Numbered from the stretch's first letter, positions 21,352-31,284 are shown. The stretch is 64,000 bases of DNA from Kocuria coralli (GCF_008831305.1 NZ_ML708613.1:124001-188000), one strand, 5' to 3'. Numbers and translations: made by a program. The notes: generated from the letters alone by a model not told the origin.

Positions 21352-23481
21352 TCAGAGAGTCGCGGCCAGGCGGGTGCCCTGGTCTATGGCTCGTTTGGCG
21401 TCGAGCTCCGCGGCGACGTCCGCCCCGCCGATCACATGGACGGTCAAACCACGCTCCCGCAGGGGGTCGGCGAGTTCGTTCCGCGAGACCTGGCCCGCGC
21501 ACACGACCACCGAATCCACCGGCAGCAGCAGGGGCACCCGTTCCCCCTCCTCACCCGACTCATCCGGCGTCCGGATAGCCAGAGCGGCGGGTGAGGACGA
21601 TTCGCCCAGCCCGGTTGCGGCCGCCGAGGCCGCGGCTCCGGCCGGGGTGTCCAGGGGAACGGTGAGGTGGAGGCCGTCGTCATCGATGCGTTCATAGGTC
21701 GCACCGGTGATGAAGCGGACGCCTTTGTGCTTCAGCGATGCCCGGTGCACCCACCCCGAGGTCAGGCCCAAGTCCTTGCCGATGCCGGTCGCGCGCCGTT
21801 GGATCAGATACACCTCGCGCGGTGACGGCGCCGGCGCAGCGGGCCCCAGGCCTCCGGGAGCCCCGTCTCCCGTGACGCCCCATTCGGCCTGCCAGGCGGG
21901 CAGGTCCACGGCGGGAGACGAAGCGTGGGTCAGGTACTCCGAGACGTCCACTCCGATGCCACCGGCGCCGACCACCGCCATCCGGGAGCCGGCTCGGCGG
22001 GCGCCCGTGAGCAGATCGGGGTAGGCGATCACGGACGGGTGATCCAGCCCGGGGATCGCGGGAACCCGGGGCGTGACGCCGGTGGCCAGGACGACGTCGT
22101 CCCATCCGCCGCCGACCAGGGACTCCACGGAGACCGCTGCGGACAGATGCACGGCCACCCCGGCCAGCTCCAGCTGCCGCGTGAAGTACCGGATGGTCTC
22201 CGCGAACTCCTCCTTCCCCGGTATCCGCCGGGCCAGCGCGAACTGCCCGCCCAGGTGATCCCGGGCCTCGAACAGCTCCACATGGTGTCCGCGCCCGGCA
22301 GCAGCCAGCGCGCACGAGAGGCCCGCGGGCCCGGCCCCCACCACGGCGACTCTCTTGACGGTCCGCGACGGCTCCAGGACCAGGGTGGTCTCGTTCCCCG
22401 CGCGAGGGTTGACCAGGCAGGTCGCGCGCCGGTGCGCGAAGGTGTGGTCCAGGCAGGCCTGATTGCAGGCGATGCAGGTATTGATCTCCTCCGCGCGGCC
22501 GGTGCCGGCCTTGGCCACCCACTCGGGGTCGGCCAGGAAGGGGCGGGCCATGGAGATCAGGTCGGCCTGCCCCGAGGCCAGGATCTCCTCGGCCGTATGG
22601 GGCATGTTGATCCGATTCGAGGCCGCCACCGGCACGCTCACGGAATCCCGCAGCCGCCCCGTGGCTTCGCTGAACGCAGCCCTCGGCACCGAGGTGACGA
22701 TGGTCGGCACACGGGCCTCGTGCCAGCCGATGCCCGTGTTGAACACGTCCACGCCGGCGGCTTCGAGCTCGAGCGCCAGCTCGGCGACGTCGGACCAGCG
22801 CTGCCCGCCGTCGACCAGGTCCAGGAGGGAGATCCGGTACATCACCAGGAAGTCCGCCGGAACGGCGGCGCGGACGGCCTCCGCCACGGCCACCGGGAAA
22901 CGACGACGGCGCACGGCGTCCCCGCCCCACTCATCCGTCCGGTGGTTGGTCCGCTCGGCCAGGAACTGATTGAGCAGATAGCCCTCGGAGCCCATGATCT
23001 CCACGCCGTCGTACCCCGCTTCGCGAGCGAGCTCCGCCGCCCGTGCGAACGAGGCGACGGCGGCCTCGACCTGACCGGCTGTCATCTCGGCTGCGGGGAA
23101 GCGGTTGATCGGGGCGTGCGAGGCAGACGGAGCCAATGCGGCCTCGTGAGCGGCGTAGCGCCCCGCGTGCAGGACCTGGAGCAGGATCCTGCCCCCGGCA
23201 TCGTGCACGGTCTCCGTGAGGATCCGGTGCTCCGCGGCCTCCGCCTGCGTGGTGATCCGTCCGCCGCCCGGATAGAGCACGCCGGCCCCGTCCGGGCTGA
23301 AGCCGCCGGTGACCATCAGCGAGGCGCCGCCGCGTGCGCGTTCCGCGAAGTAGGCGGCCAGCTCGGGGAACTGCGCGGGGTCGTCCTCCATCCCGGTGTG
23401 CATGGAACCCATGACCACCCGGGTGGGCAGGGTGAGTGCTCCGACGGTGACGGGGGTGAACAGGCGGGGGTAGGCCGTCAT
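21352..23481 (-). CDS. fadH: NADPH-dependent 2,4-dienoyl-CoA reductase
   Basis: This 709-residue flavoenzyme reduces 2,4-dienoyl-CoA during beta-oxidation of polyunsaturated fatty acids. An FMN-binding old-yellow-type barrel (about 1-340) is followed by a [4Fe-4S] cluster with spacing C-x2-C-x3-C-x11-C in CIACNQACLDHTFAHRRATC. The FAD/NADPH-binding module starts at VAVVGAGPAGLSCA, with the second nucleotide fold at MAVVGAGGIGVDV. Length and domain order match E. coli FadH, with an extended insert near residues 520-620. It overlaps the upstream gene by 4 bases (ATGA). Confidence 0.92.
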   Translation of the reverse strand: MTAYPRLFTPVTVGALTLPTRVVMGSMHTGMEDDPAQFPELAAYFAERARGGASLMVTGGFSPDGAGVLYPGGGRITTQAEAAEHRILTETVHDAGGRILLQVLHAGRYAAHEAALAPSASHAPINRFPAAEMTAGQVEAAVASFARAAELAREAGYDGVEIMGSEGYLLNQFLAERTNHRTDEWGGDAVRRRRFPVAVAEAVRAAVPADFLVMYRISLLDLVDGGQRWSDVAELALELEAAGVDVFNTGIGWHEARVPTIVTSVPRAAFSEATGRLRDSVSVPVAASNRINMPHTAEEILASGQADLISMARPFLADPEWVAKAGTGRAEEINTCIACNQACLDHTFAHRRATCLVNPRAGNETTLVLEPSRTVKRVAVVGAGPAGLSCALAAAGRGHHVELFEARDHLGGQFALARRIPGKEEFAETIRYFTRQLELAGVAVHLSAAVSVESLVGGGWDDVVLATGVTPRVPAIPGLDHPSVIAYPDLLTGARRAGSRMAVVGAGGIGVDVSEYLTHASSPAVDLPAWQAEWGVTGDGAPGGLGPAAPAPSPREVYLIQRRATGIGKDLGLTSGWVHRASLKHKGVRFITGATYERIDDDGLHLTVPLDTPAGAAASAAATGLGESSSPAALAIRTPDESGEEGERVPLLLPVDSVVVCAGQVSRNELADPLRERGLTVHVIGGADVAAELDAKRAIDQGTRLAATL

Positions 23482-23846
23482 GGGGTGTCGCTCAGGCGGT
23501 CCGTGGGAACCGGGAGTTCGTATTCCGTCCCATACACGTCCAGGGCGCCGAAGTCATCCACCCGCACCACGACGACGGTCGGGCTCGTCTCCTGGATCGT
23601 CACCTTGACCCGGCGTCCGTCGTCGATATCGATCCACCAGGGCCGGGCCAGATGCTTCAGGCCCTGGGTCTCCAGGCGCTCCTCCGCCGTCTCCAGGTCG
23701 GTGGCCTGTCCCAGCTGGCGGCCGAGCAGGTCGAACGGGAGGAAATCGCCGTGGTCGGTCACCACGATCGTCCCGACCGTCTCGCCGTCGGAGGGCCTGA
23801 CATGCTCGAAGGAGTTCTCGGGGTCGTATGGGCCTGGCAGGGTCAT
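23478..23846 (-). CDS. Conserved hypothetical protein coupled to fadH
   Basis: This is a 122-residue acidic soluble protein with no motif I can place. It alternates short strands (TVGTIVVTDHGDFLPF, WWIDIDDGRRVKVTIQ, TVVVVRVDDFGALD), suggesting a small beta-barrel. ATG 23846 lies 6 bases after TAGGTT (23853-23858, minus strand), a leaderless arrangement. Its stop overlaps the fadH start, so the two are co-translated. It may assist or regulate FadH, but this is only context. Confidence 0.75.
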   Translation of the reverse strand: MTLPGPYDPENSFEHVRPSDGETVGTIVVTDHGDFLPFDLLGRQLGQATDLETAEERLETQGLKHLARPWWIDIDDGRRVKVTIQETSPTVVVVRVDDFGALDVYGTEYELPVPTDRLSDTP

Positions 23847-23886
23847 GACCTCAACCTACCGCGCGGTCTGCGAAGGGCCATGCGCG

Positions 23887-23944
23887 CCGAGACCGGAGTC
23901 TGGTCGCCGATCGGCGTTGATCGGCGACCAGACTCCGGTCTCGG
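23887..23944. repeat. Perfect 26-bp palindrome, probable terminator element
   Basis: Arms 23887-23912 and 23919-23944 are exact reverse complements with loop GGCGTT. It lies 24 bases after the stop of the dicarboxylate symporter gene (minus strand). It belongs to the window's family of long intergenic palindromes. Confidence 0.88.
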
Positions 23945-23967
23945 CTGCGAGTGCGCGGCAGCCGGTG

Positions 23968-25611
23968 CTAGAACACCATGCCGAAGGCCCAGGGCCCGAG
24001 CAGCACCGTGAAGATGGTGATGAGCACGATGCCCACCACGTTCAGCACGACGCCGCCGCGAACCATCTCGGTGATCTTCACGTGCCCGGAAGCGAACACG
24101 ATCGCGTTCGGCGGGGTGCCCACGGGGAGCATGAACGCGCAGGTGGCGGCCAGGGCGGCGGGGATCAGCAGGGTGATCGGGTCGACCCCCAGGCCGATGG
24201 CCACACCGCCCAGGATCGGGATGAACGCTGCGGCGGTCGCGGTGTTGCTGGTGATCTCGGTCAGCAGCAGGACGATGGTCACCACCACGGCCAGCAGCAG
24301 GATCAGCGGGAGGGCGCCGAGGCCCCCGACCTGATCGCCGAACCATGCATCCAGGCCGGTGGCTGCAACGGCGCCGGCGAGCGACAGACCGCCGCCGAAC
24401 AGCAGGAGCACACCCCAGGGCAGGCCCTCTTCGGCGTCCTTCCACTGCAGGGTCATGTTGCCGCGCTTGTCACCGGGGATCAGGAACAGCAGCACACCCG
24501 CGGCGATGGCGATCACGGTGTCGTCGAAGACCTCCAGCCAGGGCCAGGCCGCGGCAACGCTGGGGATCCCGCTCAGGATGCCCGGAACGATCCAGAAGAA
24601 CGCCGCGGCCGCGAATACGGCAAGGACTACCCATTCGCCCTGGCTCATCTTGCCCAGGTTGTCGATCTCCTTCTGGATCAGCTGCTTGCCGCCCGGGATC
24701 TCCTTGATGTTGAACCGGAAGATCACGCGGGTCATCAGCAGCCACGCCAGGGCGATGAAGACGATGACGATCGGGACGCCCAGCATCATCCACTGGGCGA
24801 AGCCGACGGTCTCGCCCAGGTCCTCGCTGATGTAACCGGCGACGATGGCGTTGGGCGGGCTGCCCAGCAGGGTTCCCAGGCCGCCGATCGTGGATGCCCA
24901 GGCGATCGAGAGCACCAGGGCCACACCGAACTTACGGATGTCCGGGTTGTCGATGATCTCGCTCAGGGTCTCGGTGGCGGCCAGGTCGGTGCGGATGGAG
25001 GCGGTGTCCACGTCTTCGGCCTGGCCGTGCTTCTGGCTGTTCTCCACCACCAGGGTCAGCACGCTCAAGGCGATGGGCAGCATCATCAGCGCGGTGGCGG
25101 TGTTGGAGACCCACATGGAGATGAACGCGGTGGCGATCATCATGCCCAGGATGATGCGGCGGGGCTGGGCGCCCACGGTCCGCAGGGTCAGCAGCGCGAT
25201 ACGGCGGTGCAGGTTCCACTTCTGCATCGCGATCGCGATCAGGAAGCCGCCCAGGAACAGGAAGACGATGGTGTTGGCATAAGGCGCCGTGGCCTCGGCG
25301 GGAGTGAGTTCCGTGAGGATCGGGAACAGCACGATGGGAAGCAGGGAGGTCACCGGAAGCGGCATGGCCTCCGTCATCCACCACACGGCCATCAGGGAAC
25401 CGATGGCACCCACCATCCGGGCGTCCTCGGAGACATCGGCGGCGCCGAGGAGGAACCAGACGAGAGCGAACATCACGATGCCCAGGAACCGGAACAGCCA
25501 GAGCTTGCCCGTTGCGTTGCTGGGGGCCTCCTTGCTGCTGCTCACCGAAGCCTGGCCGGCCTGGTCCGCTTGCGGGGAGGGAGGGGACGAGTCGGTATTC
25601 GTGCTTGGCAT
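23968..25611 (-). CDS. DASS-family sodium-coupled dicarboxylate symporter
   Basis: This 547-residue SLC13-type transporter imports C4-dicarboxylates such as succinate, malate or citrate with sodium. The two signature SNT motifs are visible (VSNTATALMMLP and ITSNTATAAAF), each at a hairpin tip that binds the substrate carboxylates and Na+. There are about eleven transmembrane segments after a 45-residue polar N-terminus. ATG 25611 was preferred over ATG 25629 because AAGGTGG lies before it. It is divergent from an acyl-CoA synthetase gene, with CRP-type boxes between them. Confidence 0.88.
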   Translation of the reverse strand: MPSTNTDSSPPSPQADQAGQASVSSSKEAPSNATGKLWLFRFLGIVMFALVWFLLGAADVSEDARMVGAIGSLMAVWWMTEAMPLPVTSLLPIVLFPILTELTPAEATAPYANTIVFLFLGGFLIAIAMQKWNLHRRIALLTLRTVGAQPRRIILGMMIATAFISMWVSNTATALMMLPIALSVLTLVVENSQKHGQAEDVDTASIRTDLAATETLSEIIDNPDIRKFGVALVLSIAWASTIGGLGTLLGSPPNAIVAGYISEDLGETVGFAQWMMLGVPIVIVFIALAWLLMTRVIFRFNIKEIPGGKQLIQKEIDNLGKMSQGEWVVLAVFAAAAFFWIVPGILSGIPSVAAAWPWLEVFDDTVIAIAAGVLLFLIPGDKRGNMTLQWKDAEEGLPWGVLLLFGGGLSLAGAVAATGLDAWFGDQVGGLGALPLILLLAVVVTIVLLLTEITSNTATAAAFIPILGGVAIGLGVDPITLLIPAALAATCAFMLPVGTPPNAIVFASGHVKITEMVRGGVVLNVVGIVLITIFTVLLGPWAFGMVF

Positions 25612-25668
25612 GCGAGCCACCTTGAGCATTGGAGATAAAAGGATGCGTAAGCGAAGCTAACAGTGAAA

Positions 25669-25684
25669 CGTGACCTGGGCCACA
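25669..25684. promoter_or_regulatory. Degenerate CRP/GlxR-type box
   Basis: CGTGACCTGGGCCACA matches TGTGA-N6-TCACA at 8 of 10 defined positions. It is 58 bases upstream of the symporter start, a fitting place for a promoter operator. Confidence 0.4.
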
Positions 25685-25757
25685 TTCCCGCTAGGCAGTT
25701 GTCCAAGTTTCCCGGATCGGAGGGTCGGTACGCCCACACCGAACCCTAGGCGGACTT

Positions 25758-25773
25758 TGTGACTGACTTCACA
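25758..25773. promoter_or_regulatory. Perfect CRP/GlxR-type box
   Basis: TGTGACTGACTTCACA fits the consensus TGTGA-N6-TCACA at every defined position, and the palindrome extends by one base each side. It lies between the divergent symporter and acyl-CoA synthetase genes. CRP-family regulators such as GlxR use this site in actinobacteria; the regulator is not in the window. Apart from the two boxes, I see nothing else coding in 25612-25903. Confidence 0.7.
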
Positions 25774-25903
25774 ATGGCATACCGTTGGTGGACATAGGTT
25801 CTACGTAGAGCGCGATCCTCCGCGGCTCCACGCGCATTCCCGGCGGTGACTGCCCGAGTGCCCTGCTCTGTCAGCAGCCCCGGCCGAGACCCAAGGAGCT
25901 CCC

Positions 25904-27715
25904 TTGCGAGAAATTACCGTTCCCCTGCTGGTGGAGACCCCGCCGACGTCGAACACCACGGACCTCCTGGTGCGCAACGCCGAGAAGGCATCCGACCCCG
26001 CACTGTTCTCCCGCCGAGTCGGCGAGGCCTGGGTGCCCATGCACGCCAGCGAGGCGATGGCGGAGGTGATCGCGCTGGCCAAAGGCTTCGTCGCCGCCGG
26101 GGTGCAGCCCGGTGACCGGGTGGCCCTCATGTCCCGCAACCGACTGGAGTGGTCCCTGCTGGACTTCGCGATCTGGTTCGCCGGCGGCGTCGTGGTACCG
26201 GTCTACGAATCCTCCGCCCCCACCCAGTTGGCCTGGAACCTCTCGGACTCCGGGGCCGTCGGCCTGGTCGTGGAGACGCATGAGCACAAGGGGACATGGG
26301 AGCGGGCCGCCCACAACGAGGACCTCTCGGGTGTCCACAGCGTGTGGTGCCTGGACGACGGCGCCATGGACCACCTGCGGGAAGGCGGGAGGGACGTCTC
26401 CGACGAGGAGATCGAGCACCGCCGCCAGCTGGCGAACCTGGACGACCTGGCCACCATCATCTACACCTCCGGCACCACCGGCCGTCCCAAGGGCTGCGAG
26501 CTGACCCACGGCAACTTCGTCGAACTGGCGGACAACGCGGCCGCCGCCATCCCGGAGGCTGTGCACGAGGGTGCGAAGACGGTGATGTTCCTGCCGCTGG
26601 CCCACGTGTTCGCCCGCTTCATCGCGGTCATGGCCGTGGGCGCCGGGGTCAACATCGCGCACACCTCGGACATCAAGCAGCTGCTCGAGGATCTCAAGAC
26701 GTTCCAGCCGAGCTTCCTGCTGGTCGTGCCGCGGGTGTTCGAGAAGGTCTACAACTCCGCTCAGCAGAAGGCCGAGGCCGGCGGCAAGGGCAAGATCTTC
26801 GACCGTGCCGCCAAGGTGGCCATCGAATGGTCGCGCGCCGACGAGCGGGGCAAGGTGCCGCTGGCGCTCAAGCTCCAGCACAAGCTCTTCGACAAGCTCG
26901 TCTACGGCAAGCTGCGCGAAGCCATGGGCGGTCAGGTCGAATACGCCGTTTCCGGCGGCGGGCCGCTGGGCGAGCGTCTGGGCCACTTCTTCCACGGCAT
27001 CGGCCTGCTGGTGCTCGAGGGATACGGCCTGACCGAGACCACCGCGCCCATCACGGTGAACACGGTCCAGAAGATCAAGATCGGCTCCGTGGGCAAGCCG
27101 CTGCCCGGCACCTCGGTCAGGATCTCCGACGACGGCGAGGTCCTGGGCAAGGGCATCTGCGTGATGAAGGGCTACTGGAAGCAGCCCGAGAAGACCCGGG
27201 AGGCCTTCGACGACGACGGCTGGTTCCGCACCGGCGACCTGGGCGACCTGGACGAGGACGGCTACCTGCGCATCACGGGCCGCATCAAGGAGCTCATCGT
27301 GACCGCCGGGGGCAAGAACGTCAGCCCGGTGATCCTGGAGGATCAGGTCCGGGCGCATCCGCTGGTCTCCCAGTGCATCGCGGTGGGGGAGAACCGCCCG
27401 TTCATCGCAGCCCTGGTCACCCTGGACGAAGAGGGCCTGCCGGCCTGGCTCGATGCCCACGGACTGGACTCGGGACTCACTGTCGAGCAGGCCATGGAGC
27501 GCGACGAGATCCGGCAGGCCATCCAGGAGGCGATCGACTCGGCCAACGAGGCGGTCTCGCGAGCCGAGCAGATCCGGGAGTTCCGGATCCTCTCCGAGGA
27601 CTTCTCCGAGGCCGACGGCACGCTGACGCCCTCGCTGAAACTGCGGCGGCGCCACGTGCTGTCCAACAACGAGGACCTGATCAACGAGATCTACGGGGGC
27701 GCCCTCCAATCGTGA
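25904..27715 (+). CDS. Long-chain acyl-CoA synthetase (FadD15-like)
   Basis: This is a 603-residue AMP-forming ligase that activates fatty acids to acyl-CoA. Motifs are the P-loop YTSGTTGRPKGCE, the adenylate motif EGYGLTETTAP, the hinge FRTGDLGDLDEDGYLRITGR and the C-terminal catalytic region around LKLRRR. TTG 25904 is the likely start, with AAGGAG 6-7 bases before. The CRP-type box upstream suggests carbon-source control, fitting nearby fadH. Closest type is actinobacterial FadD15/AMP-dependent synthetases; chain-length preference cannot be read. Confidence 0.9.
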   Translation: MREITVPLLVETPPTSNTTDLLVRNAEKASDPALFSRRVGEAWVPMHASEAMAEVIALAKGFVAAGVQPGDRVALMSRNRLEWSLLDFAIWFAGGVVVPVYESSAPTQLAWNLSDSGAVGLVVETHEHKGTWERAAHNEDLSGVHSVWCLDDGAMDHLREGGRDVSDEEIEHRRQLANLDDLATIIYTSGTTGRPKGCELTHGNFVELADNAAAAIPEAVHEGAKTVMFLPLAHVFARFIAVMAVGAGVNIAHTSDIKQLLEDLKTFQPSFLLVVPRVFEKVYNSAQQKAEAGGKGKIFDRAAKVAIEWSRADERGKVPLALKLQHKLFDKLVYGKLREAMGGQVEYAVSGGGPLGERLGHFFHGIGLLVLEGYGLTETTAPITVNTVQKIKIGSVGKPLPGTSVRISDDGEVLGKGICVMKGYWKQPEKTREAFDDDGWFRTGDLGDLDEDGYLRITGRIKELIVTAGGKNVSPVILEDQVRAHPLVSQCIAVGENRPFIAALVTLDEEGLPAWLDAHGLDSGLTVEQAMERDEIRQAIQEAIDSANEAVSRAEQIREFRILSEDFSEADGTLTPSLKLRRRHVLSNNEDLINEIYGGALQS

Positions 27716-27867
27716 GCGCGCCGGGCGTGCTCGCCTCGACTGTGATGTCCGCTGACAGCGAGATCGCCCCTGCGCTTCGGCGTCGCCGGGAATCACCGGG
27801 CGGCGGACGCTGCTGAACACGACGATCCCGCGGTTCTACCGCCCACCGTCGTGAAAGGTCCGCCACT

Positions 27868-28848
27868 ATGGCCATGCCGTTGTCCGTCCTCGATTTCGCC
27901 ACCGTCCGTGAAGGCCACTCCGTCGGGGAGGCCTTCGCGGAGTCCGTCGCCCTGGCGCAGGCCGCGGAGGAGCTGGACTACCGGCGGGTCTGGTACACCG
28001 AGCACCACAACATGGGCTCGATCGCCTCTGCGGCGCCGGCGGTGCTGATCGCCCACATCGCCTCGCAGACCTCGACCATCCGTCTCGGGTCGGGTGGCGT
28101 GATGCTGCCGAACCACTCCCCGCTGGTGATCGCCGAGCAGTTCGGCACCCTGGCCGAGCTGCATCCCGGTCGCATCGACCTGGGCCTGGGGCGTGCTCCG
28201 GGCACCGACCAGGTGGCGGTCCGCGCCATGCGCCGTGACCTGCGCGCCGCCGAGGAGTTCCCGCAGGACGTGAAGGAACTGCAGGGCTACCTGCGTGACG
28301 AATCGAGGGTGGCGGGCATCCGCGCGGTGCCCGGCGCCGGGACGAACGTGCCGCTCTACATCCTGGGTTCCTCCCTGTTCGGCGCCCGCCTGGCGGCGGC
28401 GTACGGTCTGCCGTACGCGTTCGCCTCCCACTTCGCCCCGGATGCCCTGGAGCAGGCGGCGGCGGTCTACCGCGCCGAGTTCGAGCCCTCCGAGCAGCTC
28501 GCCGAGCCCTATCTGATGGCCGCCGTGAACGTGGTGGCCAACGACGACCCCAACGTGGCGGTCGCCGAGAACGAGTGGTATCGCCGGAACCGGGTCAAGA
28601 TGATGGCCGGGCGCGGCCGGACGCTGACCGACGAGGAGCTGGACCTGGTCATGCACTCGGCCGCCGGCCAGCAGATCCTGCACATGATCAAGTACACGGC
28701 CGTCGGCGACGGCGCTCAGGTCACCTCCTACCTCGAGGATTTCGCCCGGCGCGCCGAGGCCGACGAGCTGATCATCGCTCCCGTGGGCTCCACCGGTGAG
28801 ATGACGCGGAACTCCCTGCGGGTCCTCCGCGACGCCTGGGGCCGATGA
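27868..28848 (+). CDS. Luciferase-like monooxygenase family protein (MsnO8 type)
   Basis: This is a 326-residue TIM-barrel flavoprotein of the bacterial luciferase-like class. Typical features are the N-terminal [32 protein letters not shown] and [17 protein letters not shown]. It would use reduced FMN or F420; the sequence does not settle which. AAAGG precedes the start. It is followed 29 bases later by an SDR with its own promoter. Substrate unknown. Confidence 0.86.
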   Translation: MAMPLSVLDFATVREGHSVGEAFAESVALAQAAEELDYRRVWYTEHHNMGSIASAAPAVLIAHIASQTSTIRLGSGGVMLPNHSPLVIAEQFGTLAELHPGRIDLGLGRAPGTDQVAVRAMRRDLRAAEEFPQDVKELQGYLRDESRVAGIRAVPGAGTNVPLYILGSSLFGARLAAAYGLPYAFASHFAPDALEQAAAVYRAEFEPSEQLAEPYLMAAVNVVANDDPNVAVAENEWYRRNRVKMMAGRGRTLTDEELDLVMHSAAGQQILHMIKYTAVGDGAQVTSYLEDFARRAEADELIIAPVGSTGEMTRNSLRVLRDAWGR

Positions 28849-28877
28849 CCGGTAGCCGGCCCGCATAATGAATGCCT

Positions 28878-29780
28878 ATGCGTAACTTTCTGCCACCACT
28901 GTCATTACCGGATCAGACGGGCCGTACATGGCTGGTCACGGGAGCCACGAACGGACTGGGCAAGGAGACCGCCCGTGACGCCTCGCGTGCCGGGGCGCGC
29001 GTGATCGTGGCCGCCCGCAACGAGCAGCGCGGTTCCGAGCTGGTGAGCGAACTGGGCAATGCCCGCCTGCTTCGCGTGGACCTCGCGGAGCTGGCGTCCG
29101 TCCATGCGGCGGCGGCCGCCCTGGACGAGCCCGTGGACGTCCTGGTCAACAACGCCGGGGCGGTCGCCGGCTCCAGGGAGGAGACGGCCGACGGCTTCGA
29201 GCTCATGCTCGGCACCAACGCCCTGGGCCCGTTCGCCTTCACCAACCTGATCCTTCCGTGGGTGAAGGACCGGATCGTGATCGTGGCCTCCGGAGCCCAC
29301 CGCTGGGTGGAGATGGACTTCGACGATCCGCACTTCCTGCGCCGTCGTTTCTCGTTCACCTCTGCCTACGGCCAGTCCAAGCTGGCGGACATGCTGTGGG
29401 GGCTGGGCCTGTCCCGCAGGCTCACCCGCGCCGCGGACCACGAGGGGGCTCCGCGCCGGGCCGTGCAGCTCGTGCATCCCGGGTGGGTCCAGACGAACCT
29501 CCAGAACCACTCTCCCTCGCAGGTGTTCAACAAGTTCGTGACCGTCTCCGCGAACTTCGGAGGGCAGTCCGCCAGCGATGGCGCCCAGAACTCCCTGATC
29601 GCGGCCACCCGCGATCTGCCCGAGTGCAGCTATGTGGGCCCCGGCCGCCGCGGCCAGCTGAAGGGGGCGCCGTCGTTGCTGGGACGCTCCCCCCACGCCT
29701 CCAACCCGGAACTGGCCGACGCGTTCTGGACCTTCGCCGAGGGGGAGACCGGCACGCAGCTGCCGGCGTTCACCGGCTGA
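28878..29780 (+). CDS. Short-chain dehydrogenase/reductase
   Basis: This 300-residue SDR resembles retinol-dehydrogenase/protochlorophyllide-reductase-like members. The cofactor motif is TGATNGLGKETA, the NNAG structural motif is in LVNNAGAV, and the catalytic pair is in SAYGQSKLA. ATG 28878 is preferred over ATG 28872 because it lies 8 bases after a CATAAT box (28864-28869), consistent with leaderless initiation. A long hairpin follows the gene. Substrate unknown. Confidence 0.86.
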   Translation: MRNFLPPLSLPDQTGRTWLVTGATNGLGKETARDASRAGARVIVAARNEQRGSELVSELGNARLLRVDLAELASVHAAAAALDEPVDVLVNNAGAVAGSREETADGFELMLGTNALGPFAFTNLILPWVKDRIVIVASGAHRWVEMDFDDPHFLRRRFSFTSAYGQSKLADMLWGLGLSRRLTRAADHEGAPRRAVQLVHPGWVQTNLQNHSPSQVFNKFVTVSANFGGQSASDGAQNSLIAATRDLPECSYVGPGRRGQLKGAPSLLGRSPHASNPELADAFWTFAEGETGTQLPAFTG

Positions 29781-29809
29781 GCCCTTCCGGTCGCGACGTC
29801 CATCGTTCC

Positions 29810-29860
29810 GAACACGGAAAAGTGCATTTCAGGGCACGATCCCTGCACTTTTCCGTGTTC
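29810..29860. terminator. 17-bp hairpin after the SDR gene
   Basis: Arms 29810-29826 and 29844-29860 are exact reverse complements, and a short AGGG/CCCT pair lies inside the loop. It is AT-richer than the other palindromes and lacks their GCCCATC core. Confidence 0.75.
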
Positions 29861-29970
29861 TTCCGGCCGACGACGGCGATGAGCAGCGTCGGGCGATTCA
29901 TCCTTTGTGCCGCCCCGGCTCCTGCTTCCGGAGGACGCCCCGGGCAGGCCCGCGCCCCTAGTCTGACTGC

Positions 29971-31284
29971 ATGGTTGAACGTAAGGGCAGAGCAGGCACC
30001 AGGCGCCGGTGGATGGTGACGGGGCTGACCCTGCTGGCCTTCATCATCGGGCCGCTCCTGACCACGCTGGCCTTCGGCGTGGTGGGGGTCCTGATCTCCG
30101 ACGGGACGCCGGAGATGGCGGGGTTCCCCTATTCGGAGCAGCAACTGCGCACGATGATGGCGATCGACGTCGCGCTGGGACTGGTGGCGGTCGGGTTGCT
30201 GCCGGTCGCCCTCCGCCGGGCGCCGGAGTCCCAGCTGCTGGAATCGGGGGACAGGTCCGAGGTCTTCCAGCTGAAGGAGCCGGTCTCCGCGCTCATCGCA
30301 GCCCTGGTGATCGGGTTGCTGGTGACTGCCTCCAGCTCGGCCTTCCCCGCCTGGTTCATCGCCATCGTCTCGATCTGCTCACGGGGTAACCGGCGGTGGA
30401 TCTACTGCATCCCTCCCGTGGCGCTGGTCTCCGTCGCCGCGGGCTTCTTCGTCTTCCCGAGCGGCGGGGACCTCTGGGCAACGCTGATGGCCATCGCCCT
30501 GGGCATCGCCATCACCGCGCTGCCCATGGTGATCGGGCTGCTCCGGTGGAGCCGTCGTCGTCAGATCCGGGCGCTGCGCTCCGAGGCCGCGACCGCGCGC
30601 CGTGAAGCCGAGGCCCTGGTGCGGGCCGAGCAGGCCCGCGTGGCGAAGACCCGTGCCGAGGAGCGGACCCGGATCGCCCGGGAGATGCACGACACCCTGT
30701 CCCATCGCCTGGCCCTGATCAGCACCTACGCCGGGGCGCTGGACTACCGCGAGGACCTGGACCGGGACACCGTGCGCTCGACCGCCCGCCTGGTGCAGCA
30801 GACCGCCTCCACGGCCTCGGCCGAGCTGCGCACGGTGCTCGACGTGCTGCGCGACGATCCCTCCGACACCCGTCCCGAGCCCGACCTGACGCTGGCCGAC
30901 GGGCTGCTCGAGGAGATGCGCTCCACCGGCATCCGGATCGACGTGGTGGTCGACCGGCCGCCGCTCAGCGAGGTGCCGGATACGGCGTCGCGAGCCTTGT
31001 ACCGCATGCTCCAGGAGGCGCTCACCAACGCCGTCAAGCACGCCCCCGGTGCTCCCATTGCGGTTCGCTGGCAGGGCGACGACGACGAAGTGCACCTGAC
31101 CGTCACCAACCCCTTGCCCGGGTCCCCGAGCGATCCGAGGGGAACCGGCCGGGGTATCGGGCAGCGCTCGGGCTTCGGGCTGATCGGCCTGGACGAACGC
31201 GCCCGGGCGCTGGGCGGTAACGTCAGGACCACCAAGACCAGGGATGAATTCCGTCTGGAGGCCACCGTCCCATGCCGCAGTTGA
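29971..31284 (+). CDS. NarL/LiaS-type sensor histidine kinase
   Basis: This 437-residue kinase has about six N-terminal transmembrane segments (to about residue 190) and a short coiled linker. The HisKA_3 phospho-acceptor is in RTRIAREMHDTLSHRL, followed by a HATPase domain with the N-box ALTNAVKHAPG and G-box GFGLIGLDERA. ATG 29971 lies 6 bases after TAGTCT (29959-29964), so it is probably leaderless. It overlaps the response-regulator gene by 13 bases. The membrane sensor has no extracellular domain, as in intramembrane-sensing kinases. Confidence 0.9.
   Translation: MVERKGRAGTRRRWMVTGLTLLAFIIGPLLTTLAFGVVGVLISDGTPEMAGFPYSEQQLRTMMAIDVALGLVAVGLLPVALRRAPESQLLESGDRSEVFQLKEPVSALIAALVIGLLVTASSSAFPAWFIAIVSICSRGNRRWIYCIPPVALVSVAAGFFVFPSGGDLWATLMAIALGIAITALPMVIGLLRWSRRRQIRALRSEAATARREAEALVRAEQARVAKTRAEERTRIAREMHDTLSHRLALISTYAGALDYREDLDRDTVRSTARLVQQTASTASAELRTVLDVLRDDPSDTRPEPDLTLADGLLEEMRSTGIRIDVVVDRPPLSEVPDTASRALYRMLQEALTNAVKHAPGAPIAVRWQGDDDEVHLTVTNPLPGSPSDPRGTGRGIGQRSGFGLIGLDERARALGGNVRTTKTRDEFRLEATVPCRS

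Noticed and set aside
21925-25638. Plus-strand open frame of more than 1200 codons
   Set aside because: It lies opposite fadH, the small coupled gene and the DASS symporter, all with strong family motifs. The translation is His/Gln/Asp/Gly-rich, as expected from the reverse of membrane-protein codons.
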